A stretch of 64,000 bases of DNA from Polia nebulosa (lineage: Eukaryota; Arthropoda; Insecta; Lepidoptera; Noctuidae): NCBI GenBank assembly GCA_951329385.1, contig OX589610.1:18827033-18891032 (forward strand), written 5' to 3'. Made by a program: the position numbers and the translations under genes. Positions 46,301 to 58,269 of the stretch are shown one piece after another (position 1 is the stretch's first letter; each line of letters starts with the position of its first letter). Under the pieces are notes generated by a model, which saw nothing but the letters and a program-made list of their open reading frames with translations, was not told the origin of the DNA and did not search any database.

Positions 46301-47679
46301 TTTAAACGATTAATGTTAAGGCTCATCAAGATGATAAATGTTACTGCTATAGTGGTAATAGTTTGATTTACTATATTACTTTTAAAAACATAAAAATATA
46401 TAATTTTTATAAAATGACAATCACTGAACACGAACTCATACTATTTCAAACAAGTTAATTGCAACATTTTCAAACTGTCCTCTTTATCATTGTCCTCAGT
46501 AACGTCACGGAACACTAGATCTTCAAAAAGACCAAAAGAAACTGACAAACAACCGTCTTAGTAGCTCCAAATCACATCATTTATCAAACTAGATCTCCCT
46601 TGCAACGCCCCAAAAATTATTACCGGCGTAAAACGATTCATCCGCATCACACTATTAAAAGATCATCTCTTAGTCTATAAATATCGGCCCGAGTCCCACA
46701 GCAATATGTCTTTATTCCGTCTAATAACAATTTAGGCAATTATGTGACAAAAGGAAGTGTTTTCGTCGGAGGCATTTCTCTCGGAGGGCGAGCGATCCCG
46801 GGGGGCACCACATTATTGCCTCGCTGTGATTTATATGCAACACGCTACCGGTTTTCGGTAACCTCTTTCTTTTTATTCTTTGTGCGATTTTATTCGCGGG
46901 TTTGAGTGTCTGTCTGTATGTTAATTGAATTTCGGTTATTAAAATGTGATTTTTAAAATGGCTCTACTTTAATTAAAAACTGTATTGATGGTTGATGAAA
47001 ATCTTACAAATGAGTGGCACAAAAATAGATTACCTTGTGGCTGACAGCCCACTGCGTAGGGCTGTTTGGTTCGAGCAAAAAAAGATAATCAATTTTAACG
47101 CAATCAGATTATGTAGGTACTACCCAAAACGCAATAGTACCTATTAATGGTTACGAAAGAGATTACTTTAGGGTGATTGCGCTCATTTTTCCGGAGCGTA
47201 GTTCTGTGTGCTATAGATATAGAAAGCAGGGGAACAAAGCGGTATCGCGTAACTCTTACAAATTGTTGTTAAACTCGATTTATGTCCCAGTGCGGCCACG
47301 GCGCGCCCACTGTGCACTGGGAGAGACAAATGTCTCCTCCGATTGTATCCAGTGAACCTAATGCGAACGTTTGCGGCGTTACGAAATTGCCATTCTTTGA
47401 AATTTTATATACAAAGGCGTTAAATATGTTTTCTGATGTCGTGAAAGCGCATCTCCTTTGTGTGAAAGAAAGAAAATGTTACTGTTATTCTTTATTTCTG
47501 TAATAATCTTTCGTCTTTAGCTGTCTTACGTTCCGTCGAACATTTAAAGAGGAGTAGACGTAGAGTAGACATATTCTATGAGCGATAACAGTTGTCAAAT
47601 AGTTTAAGATGCAGGTACCCTTGGGCTACTGCCAGGGTGTTCGAAAAAGTCACCCAGTCAATGTAAAGGGCAACTGACG
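43380..47679. other. No supported gene; ATCGAT-rich and GC-rich spots
   Basis: 44072-44162 has three ATCGATT/TCGATTG motifs. 46745-46860 is GC-richer and repeat-free (ggagggcgagcgatcccg). 44880-45200 has repeat-like runs (ctggatccgccactgcc) that I could not assign. Short frames have no recognised product. Confidence 0.35.
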
Positions 47680-47779
47680 GAACATGGTTGGGTTTTAGTC
47701 AGTACGAGTCTGGCATGACCTCCCTCCACCCAAAGCGAGAGAAGTTATATTCTGATGATTTCCCACCTTGAAAAAAAAG
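47680..47779 (+). repeat. Fragment of the poly(A)-tailed SINE-like family
   Basis: Reads gggttttagtcagtacgagt, then gatttcccacc and an A run, in the opposite orientation to the 55741 copy. Only the 3' 100 bases remain. Confidence 0.65.
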
Positions 47780-50700
47780 GTACCCATGGGCTTGACAAAC
47801 GTTAGCGGAATGTCACATGTAAAATCTCATTTTGAACTTTTACCAGACGTTTTCGGTGATAGCATGTCACTTTGTCAGGAGTCCACAATGGATAATTTTT
47901 CTCTAAAACAAAAACTAAAAATAATAATATCAATAAAATAATGTAGGTTTTTACTACCTATTTCATATTAAGGTTTAAGTTATGAACGAGCCAATCAACA
48001 TTAATCCTGCTAATGATGATTAGCAAATAAAGACAATAACCAATTAGTAATTATTGTTATTTACACTTGAAACAAACAGGATTGGCTATTAGTTACCTAT
48101 TTTAATATGATTTGAAGGGTGTCAAGGTATAAATCCGAAATTATTTACTGAGTAAAGGATAGGTACAACCTACCATACCGCAAACATTCGCTTCATGTAT
48201 AATTTGTTAATTTCAAAATATGAGCTTTTGTTACACTGCGAATATTCGTTCGTGAAACGAACGTTCGTTTACGACCACAGCAACTATAATTGGATTTTTC
48301 GTGCTTGCTTTTTGGACGCATGTTCGTTGCGTAACAAATAAATGTTTGAAAAACGAATGTTTGCAAAGCAATCTTGCGATGCAAGAGCTCGTGAAGGGTA
48401 CCATTCCATCCTTTAGTCCCAAATGAGTTCGAAGTAACAGCAATAAATTAGTTAATTAATAAGTAAAACATGAGTTTATTTATTGATAATAAACTTCTAT
48501 TTCAATTATTTCTACTCCAAACCAAAGATTTATTATAATCCGTGAAGCATGTTTTCTGAATCATGTCTGGACTGATGTCGTGAGTACTAATGACTTAGTA
48601 TTAATAATGTCAAGCTAAAGTAGAAATAACCAGGTTTAAACTAACACCTTCATGCTTGGGTTGAACAGAAAGATAAACAGAATGCATGCAAAAATACGTT
48701 TGTGCTTTTAACTTGCCTTAAAAAAAAACAACGAGAGTAACAATATTTATCTGTTACCTACTATAATGTTCTTATTAAAGTAATCATTGTTACTTCAACT
48801 TTTAATATGGTTACGTTTTTATTGTTCTAATTTACCGTAACTTTAATAATTTTATAATTTAATAAGACTCGTTGCACGTGTTGGTTTAAACTGTTAGTGC
48901 AGAGTAATTTATTGTATTATTAGAAAAACAAACAAATAATAACTACCTAAATTATTTTCAAAAATTCTGTATTTTTCTACAATTATAACTTCAATAAGCT
49001 ATTGAAATTCATTTACAATTGTCACTTGCACCAAAACACTCGCATCAAAATGTCCACTTGATGCACAGTGGTTAGACATAAACACCGTCGAGGACAAAAA
49101 AATAGTAAATATAAAATAAAGGAAGGCAATAAACTCAAGTGGCTTCTCAATGGGACTCAAATGGTTTGTTTTGACTACCCTTCTGAAGAGGCCGTAAAAA
49201 CGTTATCAGTCTAACTGAAACTTCAAAGCATCTTTCAAGCGAATCACTTAACTATACATCTAAGATTATATTTTAAATTTCTTCAACGAGCTAAATGGTA
49301 TTTTATGGTTACATTCAAAATATAATTTATTTTATAAAGAACCAATGTATTAAAATTTTATTTGATTCATTTTCTTGCAGCAAATAAAATTTAAACTTTA
49401 TTTCTGATTCAAGAAAGAAGGCCTCCAGCAAACTCCGTATTATATTACGAACGTCAATTTATCATAAAAGCTGTGATTTTATGTCTAAGAGGGCGCTGTG
49501 TATCATATTCATTACCATTACAAATCTATCAACTTTGTCCACCCAGGGAAGTAATTGTATTTTGCTTGGCTCTGCATAATACTCGGTTAACCCCAGGGGT
49601 AATGTAAAGTACATAAATATTATTAGATTCTATGATTTACAGCAAATTATGCTTTACAAGCGATTCTTTGTAAGTCCCTGGGTTTTGTCGTAATTTCCAT
49701 GCAAAATATAGTCAACAGCTTCAATTTAAATAATCATTTAAGTACACATATTATCCTCTATTGTACAAAGATTCAAAGTATGGTAAATGCAGCAGGCAGC
49801 GTGAAGGAAGATAGGAATCTTAATGGTACATGAGCTGTAATGTACATATTAAGTACGCATGTATTTATTTATGTTTGATGAGGTACGCAGAATGGCCTCG
49901 AAAGCCCTACTCATGTCAAATGGTTAAACGACTGCGCAGGACTGTAACAGTGTAACAGACAAATTAATATGACAAGTGCGAACTTGAGTGCGTTTCAAAT
50001 GTGTATCTGCATTTATTTAGCTTGATTATGTTTTTTTTTTTTTGCGGTCAGCTAATAATGTCTTCAAAAACTTTACCGACAAATTGTATGCCAAAAAATA
50101 CTGGTTTAAAATCTGACACGTTAATTATAACTAGGTAGATCTCTATACGGAAACATGAATAACGAGAGTATTTTAATAAAGTACATAGATACATTTAACA
50201 AATGTCTGCCGGCATCGTCTTGAGTCTTGACTAAAGACGATCTTACGATAAGGATCGGTCGTTACGGAGTCACGGGCGATGCACTAACTGCCGGAGTATT
50301 CCACGCGTGCAACGTTTTTGTCCACAACGCCGCCTTTTTGTAGCAATAGGCTTTCTTTCAAATTCAAAATTAGAATGCGTGCTGGAATGTGTAATACGGA
50401 CAATTAGTAAGCGCCTATGATTTATTTCCCTGAAAAATTTGACAACCAATTTTATGTCTATGGTATTTTGGCGCCTACTTTGATAGACCGCTAACGGTTT
50501 TTAGTCTGTGATTTTAATTGTATTGATTTTTTCCCAAAAAATAACTGAAGCTAATCTGGTAATTGCCGTTATTTGTTAGACTTTATCAAAATATCCTGTG
50601 TTTTACGACCATTTATTTCGACGATTTAGAAATTTCTTTAAAGAGGTTGGATTTTTTGGAACGTTCTACGAAATATTGTCCAAAAAAAAGCCGAATAGGT

Positions 50701-52909
50701 ACTATAAACCACCTAAGATCCATAGATTAATGTCTATAAATTCCTAAGTATCATAGACAATAATAGCAGTGAACCGCCAACGCGCCAAAGACAATGTCTT
50801 GTAATTTATGCCATACTAATTGTTACTAATGAGACATTGTGGCATTGTGGCGTGGCGTGGCGTGGGCCAGACAGCCTTTATGCGCAGTACGTAGAGTGTC
50901 ACACACACTGATATCAGCCATTAATTAATTAAAGTAATTTAATGGTCGGTAATGATCGAGTAGATGTATCGGCTCAATTATAGTCCATGCAAATGAGTAC
51001 ACGTCTTTATGACGTCGTTTTGAATGACATAGTGCAGAACGGAGTATATGGCCATTTTGTTTTTACTCGTATTAGCGTCTCATCCGACTTTCTCTGAGTT
51101 TTTTTTGTTTTGTTTGTCTTGGATGATGCATTTATTTTCCTCATATTACAATTACTTCCTTATTTCTACAATTCAGCTTATGTTTCAAGCAGTCTTCCGC
51201 ATCCGGAGTAGGTACTGAAGTGGTTTACACTTTTGAATGAAATCGGCAAAACAATTTTCTAATTTTAGAAATCCCGTTACGATAAAAAGTCATGCTGACT
51301 TCTCGAAATTGAGTGACTTCTATTGAGCATTTCCCAGCGGTTTACCGACGCTTACCGATAGCTTACAAAATAAACCAAGACTGCAAACAGAGTTGTAATT
51401 TGAACACGATTTTTGTTGTAAAAACGATTTGATTTTTTCCTCGTAATCTGGTAGCCAACGGGCCGTGAAACCAGAAGGTCCGACGTGTTGTGGACAGCAC
51501 CCGAATGTTCAGTCCGTGTGAACAGGCGCCCGTGAGAATGTGGTCGAACTTCGATTGTTTTATTAGATTAACCCTCCCAAGTTATGCGCGCCTAGTACCT
51601 ACCCACCCATTTCCTTCGATTAACTCATCGAATAAAATCAAAGAAAATACTAGTACAAAGCCAATTATTATAACCAATCTTATTGCATTCAATTGTTATT
51701 TATGGCAGAAAAGATGATTTAATGAATCGTTTAAATTTATAACGTCAATACAGAAACTCATTGAAATGATAACTATGATACAATCCTGTTTTCATTAAAG
51801 ACGCTATTTATTACAGCAATTCGCGTGTCGATATCATAATGCATGCGCATTGAAATCGTGCCAGATTTACATTAACGCAGCATCCCACGACCGATCGCGT
51901 ACTGTTCAATTAAAATGAATGAAATCATCCGAAACATACTTTTTTTTTATTTCACATTCAATTCTGGTCACCAAGTACGCAAAAAAACGCAATCTCGGAA
52001 AGAATTCGAATATTATTTTGACATGGATTCCGAGAAGCGACCGCAACAAACCGAATCGTCTGTGATCGTTCCGATTCGATTCGACCGCAGCTCACTCGTT
52101 TGTCAAATTGGCAGTTGCCGTTTTCTTTATTTTCACTCGACAATTTTCGTCGCTAATCAGAAGGCCAATTTCTTGTACCTACTTAAAAAACGTTCAAATT
52201 TAACTCGCAATATCATCTCAGTCTCAATGAATGTCAAAAAATTGTTTAAAATATAAGGAAATTAGAGGTGTGACAGTTTGCGACTCCAATGTGTATTCGA
52301 AAGTTCCATAAAATACGAGAATTACCCCTCAAATGAAAACATTATTTTTTTACAATCTCTTGACTTGATTCTCATGACTACCTAACAAGAAATCTCTCAA
52401 TTTTAAATCCACAAAATTCTGAAGATTTTCGACCTAATTGAATTTTCCTCACAAACTTTCCCCAAAACATTATACTCAGCCACTAAAACTACAAACAACT
52501 AATATTATCCGCCAAAAAAAAACCTCTTAACCGGATACTTATCCCTAATTAAGAAGCAAAAACATCGTTATATGTTCCGCATCATTTTGCGGCGGCTTCT
52601 CAAACGACACACTAACTCGAAACACTCGGCTCGGCTGAAATAGGCCGTGGTGTCAACTCACCCGTTACCATGGAGATGCTTTGTGCTGTGTTTTGATAAT
52701 AGCCATGTTGTGACGTTTTTTGATACCGAATCTAAGATGTGACACATGTCTGGGAATATAATTAGAATTGAGACTGATGTTTGAGCGTCAATGGCAGTTA
52801 ATAATGTGCTGACAGTTTTAAGCAAACAATCAGCTAAATTTAATTTAGTATTTGTTTTCATAAAGCGGTTTTACTTGCTTCGAAGAGGATCTCTCACTCT
52901 ATGTATGTG
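47780..52909. other. Mostly unique AT-rich sequence
   Basis: Features noted: a perfect 7-bp stem cgttcgt-gaa-acgaacg at 48247-48263; an agagggcgctgtg run near 49487; a TAAT cluster at 50918-50945; and a GC-richer spot at 52585-52680. The 113-codon frame at 51915-52256 is unrecognised. Confidence 0.35.
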
Positions 52910-53101
52910 TCCATTACACGCTTATGCAAGCGTTAGTCAATTCGAAAAGTCATGAGTCATGACTGATGGTTGAATGATGTAAAAATCAAAATATGGAGAT
53001 TTCTGCATTCAACCATCAGTCACTGCACTAGACGATCAGTGATCCGTCAGTCATAACCTTGGCTGAGGTAAAACTGACAGCAAGACTTGCCGTGTAATGG
53101 A
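52910..53101. mobile_element. MITE with tccattacacg ends (copy 2)
   Basis: 192 bp, the reverse complement of 37681-37867 in block order: gcttatgcaagcgttagtca, catgactgatggttgaatg, cattcaaccatcagtcac and gcaagacttgccgtgtaatg. Terminal tccattacacg and cgtgtaatgga are perfect inverted 11-mers, better preserved than in copy 1. Confidence 0.8.
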
Positions 53102-53324
53102 TGCCTTAAAACCAAACCTTGCTTGAGCGTAAGTTTATTCTTCTTTTCGATATTAATGCACATAATATAATATATTAAATGAGTTGGACTCATTCACACC
53201 AATCGCGGCACCAGTGGATTTTTTAGGTCCTCAGAAGTGCAAGTGTATGGATTCTATGGACACTCCAACTAATGGTGAATTGTTTGAACAGTAATACCAT
53301 AATCACGTTAGGTGTCGGTAAGCA

Positions 53325-53502
53325 ATGTCTTCGTACTGAAAGACGCAGCGTTGGAAGGCCTCCCACAAAGTGGACCAATGAACTGGTAAGGGTCGCGGGA
53401 ATCCGGTGGATCGAGACGCACAGGACTGGTCGTTGTGGCGGTACTTGGGGGAGGCCTATGTCCAGCAGTGAATGTCTTTTAGCTGAAATGATGATGAGCA
53501 AT
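53325..53502 (+). mobile_element. RTE-like non-LTR retrotransposon, 3' end
   Basis: The plus strand encodes RRSVGRPPTKWTNELVRVAG then IRWIE, and the 3' UTR carries ggcctatgtccagcagtga and an atgatgatga tail. Alignable over its whole length to the minus strand of 14924-15345. It is more strongly 5'-truncated. The minus-strand frame at 53223-53570 is a shadow. Confidence 0.8.
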
Positions 53503-54558
53503 GCCCACGGAACAGAGGAAGAACTTTCTCTCCTGTGGCTGTACCCGATAGCTTCAGAATTTTGTTTCAATTGTTACTGGCTGATAGAAGCACTTTATTG
53601 AATCTTTAGAAAATACAAACATACAAGCAGACATAAGAAATTCAAACTTAAAGCACATACATATTTCAAATAAACCATTTACTGGCATTTTTGAATTATC
53701 AATAAGTCGGTCAGTCAGAAAGATGAAGCTAATTGCTCATTCCAAAGCGTAAATCTCTATGGAGAATAACATGCAGATCTCTTTTTAATGTCATATATTT
53801 TTACTCATAGTCTCAGTTTATAGCTGATATTGAATATTCAACAAGTGTCATTATCATCGATTAAAAAGAAAACTAGAAAAAGTTATTGCAATTTTATATG
53901 TATTGGCATCCTCATAATCCACGCTTGATAGAGCTGACATTTAAATAAATGTTTAAAAAAAATAAAAGCAATATCTAATAATTGAAGAAACCGTACAAAT
54001 TAAAACATAAAAATATACATTTTTTTGCAACAAGTTCAGTTAGATGTAATAAAACGCACAGTGGTATACAAAACAATAGTTTTTGCACATATGTCTATGA
54101 TTAGTAACACACAACATTATTATCATATAACAATTTGCTAACAAACACTAATCACATTTAAGTCACAGCATTTTCAAATTAACACGACTGTTGAGAACAA
54201 AAACGCATTAAGTACCAACAGTTTTTATAAAACAATATAAAATGGCCGTCATTAAAGCAAGCACATTCATTCGTATTCATGCAATCAAACAAGTCCATAT
54301 TATTTCTATTTTTTGGTAGCTACCCGGTTATTATGTATAGTTCCCGTAATTGCGTTTACGAATGCATTTTGCATATTAATCGGGTAACATGATATTTATC
54401 GAGTAATCTTTATATTATTTTACGGTTACATATGTTGGTAATAAGCAATTCTTTTATTTGTAAAAGTTTGACATTTAAATACAGAACAAATCGTTGTTTT
54501 TTTTGTTCTTTGTTTGTGGTCTTATTCCGTCAGGTTTAAATCTTTAGGTGTGTGTGAA
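53503..54558. other. No gene or repeat recognised
   Basis: Strongly AT-rich. Confidence 0.4.
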
Positions 54559-54691
54559 CTAAGGGACCACTCTGGTATTTCGCAAAAAAAAATCGTAGGA
54601 TAGTAGTAGACTTAAAACAATTGTAGAACAAATCTGGGAATTTGTAGTCAAATATATTAAAAACTACAGCCCCTAAAGTGCGGTCCCTCAG
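54559..54691. mobile_element. Possible short MITE
   Basis: The ends actaagggaccac (left) and gcggtccctcagt (right) are inverted with mismatches. AT-rich interior of about 105 bases. No target duplication confirmed. Confidence 0.4.
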
Positions 54692-54989
54692 TCCTCAAAC
54701 AAGGTTGTACTTACAGTTAATTTAATGTTTTATTACATGGCGTATGTGTATTTAATAAAAAAAAGTAGATTACAAAGTTACGTTCTAATCAACTTAGTTA
54801 TTTATAATACGAGTAGCAAAAACAAAAAAAAAACTGGAACTACGTAAACATCCTCTAAGTACCGATATAACTGTTTTAAGAACGAGCGTTTCTTTGCTAT
54901 GATGATCAATATTTCTAAATTATTGTAAGTATAGGTTATTTGTTAATTTTGTAATCTTGTTTTCTATAACTCTTTCGAATTTGTCCTCA

Positions 54990-55037
54990 ACCCCCGGGCA
55001 GGCATCGGCCATGACGGGCCCCGTCATGTTTGCTGAC
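54990..55037 (-). repeat. Internal fragment of the SINE-like family
   Basis: cccgggcaggcatcggccat and acgggccccgtcatg match 4238-4276. Only about 48 bases. Confidence 0.6.
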
Positions 55038-55064
55038 AACTGTACACTTAACTACGATTTTAAA

Positions 55065-55216
55065 ACAAAGTCCCCCGACGCGTCTGTCTGTCTATCTGTT
55101 CACGATAAACTCAAAAACTACTAAAAGGATTTTCATGCAGATTTCACCAATAGACGGAGTGATTCATGTGAAAGGTTTTGGTGTATAAATTCTACCCGTG
55201 GGAAGCTGGAGCGATG
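55065..55216 (+). mobile_element. Helitron-like fragment
   Basis: Reads aacaaagtcccccgacgcgt, gtctgtctgtctatc, ataaactcaaaaactactaa, ttttcatgcagatttcacca and acccgtgggaagctgg. It matches 56115-56273 in the same order. The end lacks CTAG. Confidence 0.55.
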
Positions 55217-55740
55217 TTTTATAAAAAAAAATGTCTTTTTTTTAATAAAGCTAAAATGATGATTTAAAAACTACGTTGTCTAACTTTTCAATAAATATAT
55301 TTCCTTTTTGATCTTGCAATGCTGATTTATAAAGTAGCTGGCTACTAAAATGATATTAATATGTTTAAGTATTTCTTCAACTTCATCACGTTAGTACAAA
55401 GAATACAGTACCCAAACAAAGTAAGAATGACTTGTGGTCTGGAACCGGTTTCACTTGCAAAATCACACTACCAAGTAGTCATTAATAAATTTAAAAAAAA
55501 ACATTAAATCTTATATCTGACTTATATTTTACAAAAGCAAATTCGGTTACGATACACAGGTCTTATGATTAGATTTTGTCTACAGTGAGCAAAATTAATT
55601 GGGGTCAAGAAATAAGATTGACAGGTGCTACGGAAAATTAATTTCGGTGGCACTTTTCGAATGTCGATCCCATACAGTTTGGATTTTTTGAGAATCGTTA
55701 GATATTTATACTGTGAGAGCTGTTATAATGTCATTTGGTC

Positions 55741-56045
55741 TTTTTTTTTTGGGAAATCATCCAATGACTTCTCCCGCTCTGGGTGGAGCGGGAGGGCGTG
55801 TCTGACTCTTACTGACTAAAACCCACCCCTGTTCCTTCCTTGCCTAAGTACCCAGGGAAGCGATAACTCTGTTCAGAATTTATCCGCTACCCCTGGGTAT
55901 GCAGGCACCGGCCATGATGGGCCCCGTCAGTGGTGGCTGACACTAATCTCTTTGAGGCGCGCGTGGAACACTACGCGCCGTCGATTCACGGGCCTGGTGC
56001 TGATCGGACGGCGAGCTACCCACTGATCGCCGTCCGCAGGCCCGG
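55741..56045 (-). repeat. Poly(A)-tailed SINE-like element, full copy with 14-bp target duplication
   Basis: The flanks atgtcatttggtct at 55728-55741 and 56046-56059 are identical. On minus the element starts ccgggcctgcggacggcg, with a strong 10-bp stem cggacggcga/tcgccgtccg, and ends in a run of A. It contains ctcccgctccacccagagc. There is no coding frame and no recognisable tRNA, 5S or 7SL head, so it may be a non-autonomous LINE derivative rather than a typical SINE. Confidence 0.85.
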
Positions 56046-56114
56046 ATGTCATTTGGTCTAGAACCCTGAGTTTTGTACCTACCTAATTATCTTTTAAATC
56101 ACTACATATTATTA

Positions 56115-56275
56115 AACAAAGTCCCCAGCCGCGTCTGTCTGTCTGTTTGTTCGCGATAAACTCAAAAACTGCTGAATGGGTTTTCATACGATTTTCACCA
56201 ATAGACAGAGTGATTCAAGAGGAAGGTTTAAGTGTATAATTTGTACCCGTGTGAAGCTGGGGTGGGTCGCTAGTA
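56115..56275 (+). mobile_element. Helitron-like 3' end
   Basis: Same family as 55065-55216, about 0.9 kb away, and ending ggggtgggtcgctagtag with CTAG at 56270-56273. The SINE-like element sits between the two copies. Confidence 0.55.
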
Positions 56276-56700
56276 GTATCTAAAGAAAACTTAAACGTAT
56301 TTCCATGATATCCAAATATCTATTAACCTTTGCACAAAAACTAGAGATGCATTTAGTCAAGTTACAAAATCCCAAAGATATCGCAAAGCCGATTAGCCAT
56401 ATGACCTTATTCTAAAGACTACTGTATAAAAACAATAATCAATTTAATCTTTTTAACACCATTTTTTCTAACTATTCAATCAATATAACACGTGTTACTT
56501 CAATCCTTACAAGAGATTAAATATTAAACAAAAATAAGCAAATTCAATTAAGAAATATCACGGATTTTAGTTAATTGGTAAGTTAAGATCGGTATATCGG
56601 CAATTGTTTTCAATCGAATCAAAATAAATCAATAAGGCGGGAACATCTACCGGTCCAGTATGTAAGCATCTCACCTTGAAGTGAAGTGAACAGCCGGTCG
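56276..56700. other. No gene or repeat recognised
   Basis: AT-rich spacer. Confidence 0.4.
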
Positions 56701-56838
56701 ATTCTGTTCACAGATCACCGTGAAAACTTAGGTGGAGTGAGCGTGAAGTGAACTGTCATTCCACTTTGATTGTATGGATTGACAGCCCACTTCACGTTCA
56801 CTTCATCTAAGTTTTCACGGTGAGATCTTACAGAATAG
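56701..56838. mobile_element. Foldback MITE (caccgtgaaaactta arms)
   Basis: Left arm 56701-56757 and right arm 56779-56838 are inverted: caccgtgaaaacttaggtg against atctaagttttcacggtg, and cgtgaagtgaactgtca against tgacagcccacttcacg. Identity is roughly 80-85 percent, with a 21-base centre. Confidence 0.75.
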
Positions 56839-57241
56839 CTCTACTGTAATTCATATTCATTCGCTTAACCGACAAGTGACATCTGACCACAGAACACATA
56901 TACTCCTAGCGGAGCACCTGACAGTTCTACTCTGTGGTTCTACTCAATAGACTACCCGTCACCGTCAGGCTATATACAGTGTTGCCAACTAATACAAATT
57001 CGAGTCGCTACACAGAATATCAAGTCGCTAGAAAATCGCTAAAACTGATTGTACCAGGAGGCAGGAGCAGACCACATAAAAAAGAGCGGACTCAGATTTT
57101 TTTTCTGGGAGGAAGGTCCCTTACCTTGGGTAATTTAATTATAAATTATTTATAAAAATACTTTGTTTAATTAAATACTCATATCATTCCACCTATGAAT
57201 TGACAGCTCAATAGGGATGATACCAGTGTAAACAAAAATAC

Positions 57242-57497
57242 ATTTAGTCCTTAAGTTAAAATTATCAAAAATTATTGGACACGTATGTTTTGCTTTATCA
57301 AATCAATGAAAAATGACAGTCAGTTCAGGGGTAGGGGCTTGTTACGTCACTTTTGAGTGAAAAGTGGTACAATTTTTACTCAAGTGTGACGTCATGCGAA
57401 ATTTCAACGCACTGTATCGTCTTCATTTATTGTTTACGTGACAAAAATAAAAATACGTGTCCAATATTTTTTGGTAATCTAACTGACGGACTAAGTC
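57242..57497. mobile_element. Foldback MITE (ttggacacgtat arms)
   Basis: Left arm block (tttagtccttaagtt, aaaaattattggacacgtat) is inverted in the right arm (atacgtgtccaatatttttt, ggactaagt). A secondary inverted pair, acgtcacttttgagtg and actcaagtgtgacgt, lies in the centre near 57343-57393. The open frame at 57353-57616 crosses it and is not a gene. Confidence 0.7.
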
Positions 57498-57639
57498 ATC
57501 AACCCAATTCATGCTCAAATCTCAAATTCTTTATTGCAACCTTAATGTACATACAGGTGGTAAAATTAATAAAATTAAACAATTATAAACCCTGTCAGGC
57601 CAGTACCATCACGTGAGATATTGGTTAAACGCGAGCCTA

Positions 57640-57662
57640 TGTATATAATATATATATATATA
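57640..57662. repeat. AT microsatellite
   Basis: Runs of at/ta dinucleotides just after a LINE 3' UTR scrap (ggttaaacgcgagcctatg at 57622-57640) and before tacagggtgt, a frequent transposon end in moths. Confidence 0.6.
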
Positions 57663-57780
57663 CAGGGTGTAAGGTACATGAACGCACATACGTGTACTAT
57701 AGTGATTCAGTACATGATTCTGGACCCCCTAGCGTTGGAATTTTTCGTCGGCCTTTTCCTAATTTTTAAAAAAAAATTTT

Positions 57781-57889
57781 TTTTTTCTTTTTAAACTGTA
57801 TAAAATCGTGATACCTATCTACCCCAAAGACATTTTAAATGAAAAAATAATTTTTTATTTACGATTTTATACAGTTTAAAAAGAAAAAA
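57781..57889. repeat. 29-nt perfect inverted repeat
   Basis: ttttttctttttaaactgta with taaaatcgt (57781-57809) is exactly complemented at 57861-57889. The 51-base centre is AT-rich. Probably a MITE core. Confidence 0.75.
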
Positions 57890-57954
57890 AAAGTTTTTTT
57901 CTAGATGAAAAAATAATGAATTAAATTTTTTCATTTAAAATGTAAAGCTTTAGG

Positions 57955-58269
57955 TTTTTTTTTTTTTGGCGGGGTGGGATTACTTCCAAAGACAGCTCCC
58001 GCTCTGGGTGGAGCGGGCGGGTGTGTCAGACTCTTACTGACTAAAACCCACCCCTGTTCCTTCCCTGCCTGAGTGCCCACGGGTGCGTTAACTTTGTTAA
58101 GAATTTATCCGCTACCCCTAGGCATGCAGGCACCGGCCACGATGGGCCCCGTCAGTGGTCGCTGACAATCATCTCTTTGAGGCACGCGTGGAACACTACG
58201 CGCCGTCGACTCACGGGCCTGTGCTTATCGGACAGTGACCTACCCACTGCTCGCCGTCCGCAGGCCCGG
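57955..58269 (-). repeat. Poly(A)-tailed SINE-like element, full copy
   Basis: Begins with a 13-base T run (poly(A) on minus), then ggcggggtgggat, gtcagactcttactgac, ggcaccggccacgatggg and ggcacgcgtggaac, and closes with gctcgccgtccgcaggcccg. The left half of the 5' stem is mutated (cggacagtgac). No target duplication recognised. Confidence 0.8.

Noticed and set aside
51915..52256. 113-codon plus-strand open frame
   Set aside because: Composition (F, N, K, I, S rich) fits chance in AT-rich DNA, and no motif was recognised.
52660..52680. RFX X-box-like gttaccatggagatgc
   Set aside because: Only one half-site fits the consensus; a single short match in 64 kb is expected by chance.
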